NCBI GenBank assembly: GCA_944388765.1
Contig: CALXKA010000012.1
Location: 1 to 34,691, forward strand
Length of the DNA stretch: 34,691 bases
Origin: an uncultured Clostridia bacterium
Lineage (GTDB): Bacteria > Bacillota > Clostridia > TANB77 > CAG-508
Reading direction: 5' to 3'
Under the pieces are notes generated by a model. The model was given only the letters and a program-made list of their open reading frames with translations, was not told the DNA's origin and ran no database searches. Positions 16,763 through 24,391 of this stretch are shown here, in pieces (position 1 is the stretch's first letter; every line of letters begins with the position of its first letter). The translations under genes and the position numbers were made by a program.

Positions 16763-18799
16763 ATGAAAATTACAAAGGAAAATTTAAATTTAGAAGAAGG
16801 ATTAAAAAAAGAATGGCTTCTAACAAATGGAATAGGTGGATTTAGTTCATCAACTGTAATTGGTGCAAATACAAGAAAATATCACGGGTTATTAATTGCA
16901 CCACTAACTCCTCCTGGAAGAAGACATCTAATATTATCAAAATTAGATGAGAGTATTCAAATAGGCGATAAGAAGCACGACTTATACACAAATATATGTC
17001 AAAATAATATATCACAAGGATATAAATATCAAGAAGAATTTAGAAGAGACTATGTACCGATTTTTAAATATAAAATAGGTAATGTTGAAATAACAAAAAT
17101 GATTGCAATGGAATATGGGCATAATACAGTTGGTGTATATTATAAAATAAAAAATGCAACTCAGAAAGCAAAACTTACGCTTGCACCAATAGTAAATTTT
17201 AGAGATTTTCATCAAATGAATACAAACCATTATTTTAATATAAGGCAAGAAGTAAAAAATAGAAAAGTAAAAGTAATAATAGATGATAACTCTCAAACAC
17301 CAATATATATGTATATTTCAGACGGAAACTATATAGAACATAATAATGATACTTTTGCTCATATGTTTTATATAGAAGAAGAAAAAAGAGGATTTTACCC
17401 AGAAGAAAATCATAGTGTACCAGGTGTTTTTGAAGTAGAAATAAAGCCAAAAGAAGAAAAAGAAATAACATTTATATGCTCATTAGATGAAAATGTAGAA
17501 TCAAAGAGTGTCAGAAAATTCATTAATAAAGAAATAGTAAGACATGGAGAAATATTTAATGACTCTCTATTAATAGATAATAGAAAGCAAAACAAAACAG
17601 AAAAAGAGATAAAAAAAGAAGATTTAATAAAAACATACTTAATGGCAACAGATAATTTTGTTGTATATAGACCAAGTTTTAGTCTCCATACAATAATTGC
17701 GGGATATCCATGGTTCTTAGATTGGGGAAGAGATACGTTAATTGCATTTGAAGGTCTACTATTAATTCCTAAAAGATTTGAAATTGCAAAAGAAGTATTA
17801 CTTACTATGATAAAAGATATAAAATTTGGATTAGTTCCAAATGGCTATTCAGGATATGACAATAGACCTTTATATAACAGTGTGGATGCTTCTTTGTTAC
17901 TATTTGAACAAGTGCAAAAATATTTAAAATATACAGGAGACTATAAATTTATAAAAGAAAAGCTATATTCTAAATTAGAAAATATAATAGAAAGTTTTTG
18001 TGCGGGAATAGATGTAGATGATAATAATATTTATTTAGATGCAGATGGATTAATTGTTTCAGGAACACCAGAAACACAAAATACATGGATGGATGCAAAA
18101 TATGATGGCATTGCAATAACTCCTAGAAACGGAAAAGCGGTTGAAGTAAATAGCTTGTGGTACAATGCAAATTGCATAATGGCAGAATTAACAAAAAAGG
18201 TAGGACATTTCTTTCAAGCAAGAAAATATAAAGAACTTGCACAAAATTGTAAAATATCTTTTAATAACAGATTTTATAATGAAAGAACAAAATGTCTATA
18301 TGATGTACTAGGAGACCCAAAAATAAGACCAAACCAATTATTTGCTTTGAGTTTAACATATCCAGTACTAGATCCAAATTCAACATATGCAAAAAATACA
18401 ATAAAAACAGTAGAAGAAAGATTATTAAATCCATATGGATTAAAAACACTTGCAAAAGGAGAAGAAAACTATGTAGAAATATATGAAGGATCTCCTGAAA
18501 AAAGAGATAAAAGCTATCATCAAGGAATAACATGGCCATGGCTTTTAGGTCTATATTATGACAGTTTAAAAAACAGTTTATATGCAGCAAAAACATTAGA
18601 AGAAAGACAAGAACTTCGTAAAAAAATAGATAGTTTTATACAAAAAACAACTAAAACTTTTGAAAATGAAATATATAATAGAGGATGCTTAGGAAGTATA
18701 GCAGAAATTTATGACTCAACTGAACCTTATCTTCCAAAAGGAAGCATAGCACAAGCATGGAGTATTGCAGAAATATTTAGAATCATATTAGGAAGATAA
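16763..18799 (+). CDS. glycogen debranching enzyme (amylo-alpha-1,6-glucosidase, GH133)
   Basis: A 678-residue bacterial-type glycogen debranching enzyme removing alpha-1,6 branch glucose residues. The N-terminal GDE_N part has EWLLTNGIGGFSSSTVIGANTRKYHGLL split across ~17-45. The C-terminal (alpha/alpha)6 domain (about 300-678) has FLDWGRDTLIAFEGL, SGTPETQNTWMDAKYDG and SYHQGITWPWLLG with the expected acids. There is no signal peptide. It is 12 bp after yvcK and so in the same operon, linking cell-wall/carbon control with glycogen use; the alpha-amylase 4 kb upstream is a likely partner. Confidence 0.93.
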   Translation: MKITKENLNLEEGLKKEWLLTNGIGGFSSSTVIGANTRKYHGLLIAPLTPPGRRHLILSKLDESIQIGDKKHDLYTNICQNNISQGYKYQEEFRRDYVPIFKYKIGNVEITKMIAMEYGHNTVGVYYKIKNATQKAKLTLAPIVNFRDFHQMNTNHYFNIRQEVKNRKVKVIIDDNSQTPIYMYISDGNYIEHNNDTFAHMFYIEEEKRGFYPEENHSVPGVFEVEIKPKEEKEITFICSLDENVESKSVRKFINKEIVRHGEIFNDSLLIDNRKQNKTEKEIKKEDLIKTYLMATDNFVVYRPSFSLHTIIAGYPWFLDWGRDTLIAFEGLLLIPKRFEIAKEVLLTMIKDIKFGLVPNGYSGYDNRPLYNSVDASLLLFEQVQKYLKYTGDYKFIKEKLYSKLENIIESFCAGIDVDDNNIYLDADGLIVSGTPETQNTWMDAKYDGIAITPRNGKAVEVNSLWYNANCIMAELTKKVGHFFQARKYKELAQNCKISFNNRFYNERTKCLYDVLGDPKIRPNQLFALSLTYPVLDPNSTYAKNTIKTVEERLLNPYGLKTLAKGEENYVEIYEGSPEKRDKSYHQGITWPWLLGLYYDSLKNSLYAAKTLEERQELRKKIDSFIQKTTKTFENEIYNRGCLGSIAEIYDSTEPYLPKGSIAQAWSIAEIFRIILGR

Positions 18800-18825
18800 A
18801 AAATGAAAGGATGTAAATAAAACTA

Positions 18826-19312
18826 ATGAGAATTTTAGGAATAGATCCCGGGTTTGCTATAACTCGGGTATAGTATTATAGATTATATAGGAAATAAATT
18901 TAAACTAATAAAATCAGATGCTATTTTAACAGAAGCAAAACAATCTTTTCCATTAAGACTTGAAAAAATATATGAAGAATTAACAGAAATAATAGAAGAA
19001 TATAAACCAGAAGCAATGTCAATAGAAGAACTATTTTTTAATAATAATGCAAAAACTGCAATAAATGTAGCACAAGCAAGAGGTGTAATACTAATTACAG
19101 CAAGGATTCATAAAATACCAACATATGAATATACTCCTTTGCAAGTAAAACAAGCAGTAACAGGATATGGAAGAGCTGATAAAATACAAGTACAACGAAT
19201 GGTCAAAATGATTTTAAATGAAGAAAAATTACCAAAATTAGATGATATAACAGACAGTATGGCAATAGGAATATGTCATGCACATTCTGCAAAATTTGCA
19301 CAAAAATTATAA
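18826..19312 (+). pseudogene. ruvC: Holliday junction resolvase RuvC, +1 frameshift at codon ~14
   Basis: RuvC endonuclease resolving Holliday junctions with RuvAB, about 162 codons. The zero frame gives MRILGIDPGFAIT, then CGG GTA TAG (stop at 18871-18873). Skipping one base, C18865, restores ITGYSIIDYIGNKF and the rest to the normal stop at 19312. All catalytic acids are present: Asp in GIDPG, Glu in SIEELFF, and the C-terminal acids in DITDSMAIG. The ribosome site is weak (AAAGGATG, 16 nt or so away). Everything past the shift is conserved in detail, so this is a recent lesion, a sequence error, or a true +1 frameshift (see findings). ruvAB is not in the window. Confidence 0.9.
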
Positions 19313-19353
19313 CCGAAATTTAAGAAATAAATATTAAAAAGAAGGAAATAAAA

Positions 19354-20001
19354 ATGGAAATATTAAAAGACAAAAACAATGGAAATTATATAAAAGATAT
19401 AAATCCATATGAAAAATATGAAAAATATGAAAAAATAGATAATGATATAATTTCATTTTATATGCAATATAACCATTTGAAAAACATATATAGACAAGGG
19501 TGGTTAAAAGTAAGAATTGGATTAGAACATAAAGAAAAATGTGAATCTGTTGCTGAGCATTCATTTTCAATGTCTTTACTAGCAATTACAATAATTGAAA
19601 AATATAAGTTATCATATGATGTTTTAAAATGTATAAAAATGTGTATTATACATGAATTGGGAGAAGTATATGTAGGAGATTATACACCATATGATAATAT
19701 AACTAAGGAAGAAAAGCATAACCAAGAAGAACAAGCAATTAAGAAAATTTTGAAATCACTTGATTTTGATAATGATTTTTTTGAATTATGGAAAGAATTT
19801 GAAAAAAGAGAAACAAAAGAAGCAAAATTTGTAAAAAATTTAGATGAATTAGAATTTATATTACAAGCAGCAGCTTATGGATTAGACACATCTTGTTTTA
19901 AAAAATGTATTTCAAATATTACAGATGAATATTGTAAAAAAATATTAAATTCATTAATAGAGTTAACTAAAAATAATAAAAAACCAAAAGTGATAGGATA
20001 G
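19354..20001 (+). CDS. HD-domain phosphohydrolase (YfbR/HDDC2-like), HD changed to HE
   Basis: A 215-residue HD_3-type protein like the 5'-deoxynucleotidases YfbR/HDDC2. Putative metal ligands are H69 (in ESVAEHS), H100 with E101 (IIHELGEVYVGD) and D164 (KNLDELE). The family normally has HD at 100-101 (HDLGEIYAGD), so the Asp metal ligand is replaced by Glu here. The N terminus carries three YEK repeats (20-27). It may be a nucleotidase with altered metal binding or a diverged paralogue. It follows ruvC by 41 bp and precedes the MBL gene by 9 bp, in one operon. AGAAGGA precedes the start. Confidence 0.82.
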   Translation: MEILKDKNNGNYIKDINPYEKYEKYEKIDNDIISFYMQYNHLKNIYRQGWLKVRIGLEHKEKCESVAEHSFSMSLLAITIIEKYKLSYDVLKCIKMCIIHELGEVYVGDYTPYDNITKEEKHNQEEQAIKKILKSLDFDNDFFELWKEFEKRETKEAKFVKNLDELEFILQAAAYGLDTSCFKKCISNITDEYCKKILNSLIELTKNNKKPKVIG

Positions 20002-20010
20002 GTGAATTTT

Positions 20011-20742
20011 ATGAATATAGAATTAATTGGAACAGGCTCAATAGGTGCTGTGCAAATGAGTGCAAGTACTTTGATTGATAATAAAATATTAATAGATTTA
20101 CCTAATGGAATTGTAAAAAGATTGAAACAAACACATCATAATATATTAGATATAGAAACATGTTTAATAACTCATTTACATGGAGATCATTTTTTTGATA
20201 TACCATTTTTTATGTTTGAAAAATATTTTAAAAAAGCGACAAATATAACTAAAATTATCTGCCCAAAAGGTACGAAAGATAAAACAAAGACTTTATTTGA
20301 TATTGGATATCCAGGTGAATGGGATAAAGTAAGTAAATTAGCATATGTAGAATTTATAGAATTTGAGGAACTAAATAAAGAAAAAATCACAGATGAACTG
20401 TATGTTACATCTAAAATAGTAGAACATGGAAAATTAAAACCAGCATATGGATATATTGTTAATATAAAAGGTAAAAATATTGGATTTTCAGGAGATAGTA
20501 AGCTATGTGATAATATTTTTGATATAGTAGAAAAAAGTGAAATATCAATATTAGATATGAGTGTAACTGAAATAAAAACAAAAGCACACATGAGTTTATA
20601 TGACATAAAAGAAATATGTAAAAAGTATAAAAATAAAATTATAATAGCTACACATATGCATGACTATACAAGAGAAAAGGCAAGAGAAGAAAAAATAGAA
20701 AATTTAATAATACCAGAAGATGGACAAATTATCAATATATAG
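20011..20742 (+). CDS. metallo-beta-lactamase-fold hydrolase, RNase Z-like
   Basis: A 243-residue MBL-fold protein with THLHGDH (54-60) as the zinc motif, followed by EHGKLKPAYGY, FSGDS (third-motif Asp) and a final ATHMHDY histidine pair. The overall pattern resembles RNase Z-type or AHL-lactonase-like hydrolases, but it is shorter than tRNase Z and lacks a clear exosite arm, so the tRNA 3'-processing role is not certain. The ATG at 20011 follows AGGTG 6 nt away; a GTG at 20002 is less likely. It is 14 bp before holA. Confidence 0.82.
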   Translation: MNIELIGTGSIGAVQMSASTLIDNKILIDLPNGIVKRLKQTHHNILDIETCLITHLHGDHFFDIPFFMFEKYFKKATNITKIICPKGTKDKTKTLFDIGYPGEWDKVSKLAYVEFIEFEELNKEKITDELYVTSKIVEHGKLKPAYGYIVNIKGKNIGFSGDSKLCDNIFDIVEKSEISILDMSVTEIKTKAHMSLYDIKEICKKYKNKIIIATHMHDYTREKAREEKIENLIIPEDGQIINI

Positions 20743-20756
20743 AAAAAGAGGGAAAA

Positions 20757-21785
20757 ATGATTAGTATAGATAATTTAGAAAAAGAATTGAAAACAGGAAA
20801 ATTAAATAATATATATTTACTATATGGAGAAGAACTATTTTTATTAGAAAATTCATTAAAAAAAATAAAAAATCTATTTGGCGAATGTATAAAAGGAATA
20901 AACTATATTAATATAGATGAGACTAACTATACAGAATTAATTCAAGATATTGAAACACCAGCTTTTGGATATGAAAAGAAATTAATTATTGCAAAAAATA
21001 CAGGACTTTTGAAGAAAGATGGGAAAAGAAAAAATGTAGAACTTGAAAAATCAAGAGAAAAGCTTATTGGTTATATAAACCAAAATATTGATATAATAAA
21101 AACAAGTGTAGTTTTAGTATTTGTAGAAGAAAATGTAAATACTAAAAAGGAACTATATAAAGTTATAGATAAAAATGGAATAGTATGTAATTTTGAATAT
21201 CAAAAACCAATTCAACTAGAAAAAAGAATAAAAGCAATATGTAATGGATATGAAGTAGAAATAGATAATGTTGCTTTAAGGTATTTTATTGAATGTTGTG
21301 GAACTAATATGCAAGATCTGATAAATGAAATTAGAAAGCTTATAGAATATGCAGGAAAAGGCGGAAAAATTACAAAAGAAGATATTGATGAATTATCAAT
21401 AAAAAAGTTAGAAAGTGTAATATTTGATTTAACAGATAGCTTAGGAAAAAAAGAAACTGCAAAGGCATTACAAGTATTAAAAAACTTAATATATGCAAAA
21501 GAACCGTTACAAAAAATATTAATTACTTTATATAATCATTTTAAAAAGATATATTTTTCAAAACTAGCTTTGAAATACGGAAAAGATATAATATTTAGTT
21601 TAGACTTAAAACCAAACCAAACTTTTTTGGTAAATAAATATAAAACGCAGGCAGGATATTTTACAGAAAATGAATTAAAACAAATATTACAAAAGTTAAG
21701 AGACTTAGATTATGAATATAAAAATGGATTAATTGATTTACAAATTGGAATGGAAAGCATATTATGTGCATATTGCTCAAAATAA
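20757..21785 (+). CDS. holA: DNA polymerase III subunit delta
   Basis: A 342-residue clamp-loader delta subunit, which opens the beta sliding clamp. The N-terminal domain begins NIYLLYGEELFLLE (the usual YLLYGEE signature) and has the LIIAKNTG stretch for clamp contact. The central domain contains ALRYFIECCGTNMQDLINEI, and the C-terminal helical collar domain has KEPLQKILITLYNHF. The length is normal for the family. It is the last gene of the long plus-strand run, and no terminator follows immediately. Confidence 0.94.
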   Translation: MISIDNLEKELKTGKLNNIYLLYGEELFLLENSLKKIKNLFGECIKGINYINIDETNYTELIQDIETPAFGYEKKLIIAKNTGLLKKDGKRKNVELEKSREKLIGYINQNIDIIKTSVVLVFVEENVNTKKELYKVIDKNGIVCNFEYQKPIQLEKRIKAICNGYEVEIDNVALRYFIECCGTNMQDLINEIRKLIEYAGKGGKITKEDIDELSIKKLESVIFDLTDSLGKKETAKALQVLKNLIYAKEPLQKILITLYNHFKKIYFSKLALKYGKDIIFSLDLKPNQTFLVNKYKTQAGYFTENELKQILQKLRDLDYEYKNGLIDLQIGMESILCAYCSK

Positions 21786-21818
21786 ATATAAAATTTTTCA
21801 ATTATTTATAAGATTATC

Positions 21819-21847
21819 TTGAAATAACACATAAATCATAGTATATG
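21819..21847 (+). promoter_or_regulatory. promoter of putative antitoxin RNA, with palindrome over the -10
   Basis: TTGAAA (21819-21824), a 17-nt spacer and TATATG (21842-21847). A perfect 7-bp palindrome with a 2-nt centre, AGTATAT-GA-ATATACT (21840-21855), covers the -10 and the expected start site, as an operator would. The sequence shows both; their function is inferred. Confidence 0.5.
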
Positions 21848-21853
21848 AATATA

Positions 21854-21959
21854 CTAAAAGAGAATAGCTATTTGATAATTCGAATGTTTCGCGACTCATA
21901 AAAATAATAGCGAATTTTAATGTAGGGGGTTAAAATATAATTTTAACTTCCTATTTTTT
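21854..21959 (+). ncRNA. putative remnant of a type III antitoxin RNA (toxI-like)
   Basis: The roughly 105-nt stretch between the promoter at 21819 and the terminator at 21923-21959, directly upstream of the broken toxN. It is where type III systems encode their tandem-repeat RNA antitoxin. I see only weak repetition: AATAGC at 21863 and 21906 (43 nt apart), each followed by an AT-rich stretch ending in AATGT. That would leave one to two units, fewer than functional loci usually have. Position is the main argument; the sequence alone would not identify it. Confidence 0.4.
21923..21959 (+). terminator. terminator between antitoxin RNA region and toxN remnant
   Basis: A 14-bp stem with two G-U pairs (TAGGGGGTTAAAAT at 21923-21936 with ATTTTAACTTCCTA at 21940-21953), a 3-nt loop, then TTTTTT. 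It lies 137 bp after holA and 22 bp before the toxN ATG, the usual place of the leaky terminator in toxIN loci. Confidence 0.8.
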
Positions 21960-21981
21960 GTTTTAATGGAGGATATAAAAT

Positions 21982-22185
21982 ATGAAATTAAAATTTTATG
22001 AAGTAGATGGCGAATATATAAAATATTTAAAAGAAAATGTGGATGATAAAATTCCTAATGTCGAATATAAGAAACATAAAAAAATTTTTTGATGGATAGT
22101 CCGAACAATTAATAATTTTAACTATTTTGCACCAGTTTCATCGTTAAGATTTTCTTTTATATTTCCATGTCCTATTGAATTTTAA
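21982..22185 (+). pseudogene. ToxN/AbiQ-family type III toxin, degraded
   Basis: The ATG at 21982 with GGAGG upstream opens a frame that matches the N terminus of ToxN/AbiQ endoribonucleases: MKLKFYEVDGEYIKYLKE then DDKIPNVEY, stopped by TGA at 22090-22092 after 36 codons. In the same frame after the stop come NNFNYFAPVSS and LRFSFIFPCPIEF, two further ToxN blocks, before TAA at 22183. The ~25 residues normally between VSS and LRFSF are gone, as if deleted between short SS repeats. Degraded C-terminal pieces (KIVNAKYYKNE, then DKNKRKVKFY in another frame) may reach 22272. Intact ToxN is about 170 aa. The toxin is certainly dead. Confidence 0.85.
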
Positions 22186-22286
22186 ATAAAAAATAGTTAA
22201 TGCTAAATATTATAAAAATGAATAATAAATCCTTTTATTGATAAAAATAAAAGAAAAGTCAAATTTTATTAATAAGGGGTTTTACT

Positions 22287-22976
22287 ATGTTAAAAAACAA
22301 GAAAAAAATAATAATCTTTTCAACGGTTCTATTAATAATAGGAGTTTTTGCATTTTTATTACTTTTTGATAATAATGAAGTTGATGCATTATCAAAATAT
22401 GGTTCAAGAGGAGATGAAGTAAGACAAATACAAACAAAGCTAAAAAGATGGGGATATTATAATGGAAATGTAGATGGAATTTTTGGAAGTCAAACATTAG
22501 AAGCGGTAAAATACTTTCAAAGAAAAAATGGGTTAACAGTAGATGGAATAGCGGGGCCTGCAACTTTAAAAGCAATGGGAATATATAGTTCTAGTAGTTC
22601 AAGTTCATCTTCATCAAGCAGTAATTCAAGCAATGTGAATTTACTTGCAAGACTTATATATGGAGAAGCAAGAGGAGAACCTTATACAGGACAAGTAGCA
22701 GTTGGAGCAGTGGTAATGAACAGAGTAAAATCAAGTTCTTTTCCAAATACAATCTCAGGTGTAATATATCAATCAGGAGCATTTGATGCAGTAAGAGATG
22801 GTCAAATAAATTTATCACCTAATAGTACAGCAATAAAAGCAGCACAAGACGCAATAAATGGTTGGGATCCTTCTTATGGTGCGGTATATTATTTTAATCC
22901 ATCAACTGCAACTAATAAGTGGATATGGTCAAGACCAATGACTGTAACAATTGGAAGTCATAGGTTTTGTAAATAA
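22287..22976 (+). CDS. sleB: spore cortex-lytic enzyme SleB
   Basis: A 229-residue cortex-lytic transglycosylase that degrades spore cortex at germination. It has an N-terminal hydrophobic segment (about 8-27) serving as signal or anchor, a PG-binding type 1 domain (about 36-98, SRGDEVRQIQTKL...VDGIAGPATLKAM), a linker of 12 consecutive Ser (101-112), and a Hydrolase_2/CwlJ catalytic domain (about 117-229) with catalytic Glu E127 in RLIYGEARGE and the NRV and YYFNP blocks. AAGGGG lies before the ATG. The usual partner ypeB is not downstream; yqeG follows from its own promoter. Confidence 0.93.
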   Translation: MLKNKKKIIIFSTVLLIIGVFAFLLLFDNNEVDALSKYGSRGDEVRQIQTKLKRWGYYNGNVDGIFGSQTLEAVKYFQRKNGLTVDGIAGPATLKAMGIYSSSSSSSSSSSSNSSNVNLLARLIYGEARGEPYTGQVAVGAVVMNRVKSSSFPNTISGVIYQSGAFDAVRDGQINLSPNSTAIKAAQDAINGWDPSYGAVYYFNPSTATNKWIWSRPMTVTIGSHRFCK

Positions 22977-23035
22977 TAATTAAAATAAGAGCTTTATTTA
23001 AAGTAATAATAGTTTTTCTTATATATAAATCAATC

Positions 23036-23064
23036 TTGACAAAAACATTTGGAATTGATAATAT
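23036..23064 (+). promoter_or_regulatory. sigma-A promoter for yqeG operon
   Basis: A perfect TTGACA (23036-23041), a 17-nt spacer and TAATAT (23059-23064), 31 bp before the yqeG start. Confidence 0.8.
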
Positions 23065-23094
23065 ATACTTGATAATTAGACAATGGAGGAAGAA

Positions 23095-23592
23095 ATGTTA
23101 TCAATATATCCAAATGTTTATTTTGATAAAATAGAAAAAATAACGATAGAATTTTTACAAAAAAATAAAATAAAAGCACTTATCTTAGATATGGATAATA
23201 CGCTTATAAATTATAAAAAAGAAATGCCAGAAAATATAGAAAAATGGGCAAAAGATTTAAAAGGACAAGGAACAAAGTTATATATATTGTCAAACACAAA
23301 TAAAAAACAAAAAGTGATTGATATAGCAAAAAAATTAGAAATACCATACAAAAGCTTTGCAAAAAAACCTTTAAAATCAGGGTTTTTAAAAGTGCAAAAA
23401 GAAATAGGATTTAAACCAGAACAAATTGCAGTTGTAGGAGATCAAATATTTACAGATATAATTGGTGGAAATAGATGTAATATGTTCACAATACTTATTG
23501 ATTCAATAGATAACAAAGATTTTTGGTATACTGTCTGGAAAAGACCATTAGAAAATGTATTAAAAAGGAAATTTAAAGAAAAGGGATTATAA
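23095..23592 (+). CDS. yqeG: YqeG family HAD-IIIA phosphatase
   Basis: A 165-residue HAD phosphatase of the YqeG type. Motif I is DMDNTL (32-37) with two catalytic Asp, motif II is the Ser in LSNT, a Lys follows in AKKPLKSG, and motif IV is VGDQIFTDIIGG. YqeG members are thought to act on phosphatidylglycerophosphate or related phosphates; the substrate here is not proven. The start at 23095 is chosen because GGAGG sits 5-7 nt upstream, while an ATG at 23083 overlaps that site. It is the first gene of a five-gene run (prepilin peptidase, M24 peptidase, efp and CD1247-type protein follow). Confidence 0.92.
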   Translation: MLSIYPNVYFDKIEKITIEFLQKNKIKALILDMDNTLINYKKEMPENIEKWAKDLKGQGTKLYILSNTNKKQKVIDIAKKLEIPYKSFAKKPLKSGFLKVQKEIGFKPEQIAVVGDQIFTDIIGGNRCNMFTILIDSIDNKDFWYTVWKRPLENVLKRKFKEKGL

Positions 23593-23609
23593 ACAAAGGA
23601 GAAAAAGAA

Positions 23610-24362
23610 ATGTATATAAACAATGTACATATAGTATACTATTTAGTAGCAGCAATTCTAGGACTAATAGTAGGAGAACTAATAAACTGGGCAAATAAAA
23701 GATTGCCAGAATATAAAAAAGTAATATCAAGAGAAATAATATCAGAATACAAAATGAATTTTAAACCAAACTATATTTTAATGCTTTTAACAGCAATAAT
23801 ATATGTATCACTAATATATGTATATGGTGTGCAAGACACAATAATAGCAAATTTAGATTTAATAAAATTTATGATATTAACACCTATGTTATTATCAGCA
23901 TTTGTAATTGATTATAGACTACAAATAATACCTAATAGACTTAATTTAACAATTTTTGAAGTAGGAATAATATTTGCATTCTTATATGGATTATCAAATG
24001 TTGCAATAACAATAAATATGCTACTTGGAATGGTTGCAGGTGGAGGAATATTCTTATTAATCACATTACTAGGAGGATTATTTTATGGAAAGGAAGCAAT
24101 GGGATTTGGTGATGTGAAACTAATGGGAGCATTAGGATTATTCTTTGGATTATCAAACATTATAATAATAACATTAGTATCATTTTTAATAGGTGCAATA
24201 CTTAGCATAATATTACTATTAACAAAAATAAAGAAATCAGATGAATATATACCATTTGGTCCATTTATAGTAATAGCAACATTTTTAAGTATGTATATAC
24301 CATTTGAAGAGATAAAAAATGTATTGATGACTATATTTACACTAGGTATGTATCAAGGCTAA
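23610..24362 (+). CDS. A24 family prepilin peptidase
   Basis: A 250-residue polytopic aspartic peptidase, which cleaves leader peptides of type IV pilin-like proteins at the membrane. The active-site aspartates are D101 in AFVIDYRLQIIPN and D168 in GFGDVKLMG. About seven to eight hydrophobic segments are present. The N-terminal region keeps a GxxVGE-type start (LGLIVGELINW), but the Cys-x2-Cys pairs of the methyltransferase domain found in PilD are absent. No pilin or pilus assembly gene is in the window, so its substrates are elsewhere. It is 17 bp after yqeG. Confidence 0.9.
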   Translation: MYINNVHIVYYLVAAILGLIVGELINWANKRLPEYKKVISREIISEYKMNFKPNYILMLLTAIIYVSLIYVYGVQDTIIANLDLIKFMILTPMLLSAFVIDYRLQIIPNRLNLTIFEVGIIFAFLYGLSNVAITINMLLGMVAGGGIFLLITLLGGLFYGKEAMGFGDVKLMGALGLFFGLSNIIIITLVSFLIGAILSIILLLTKIKKSDEYIPFGPFIVIATFLSMYIPFEEIKNVLMTIFTLGMYQG

Positions 24363-24391
24363 TTCAAAATTAATAAAAGTGGGGGATGAAA

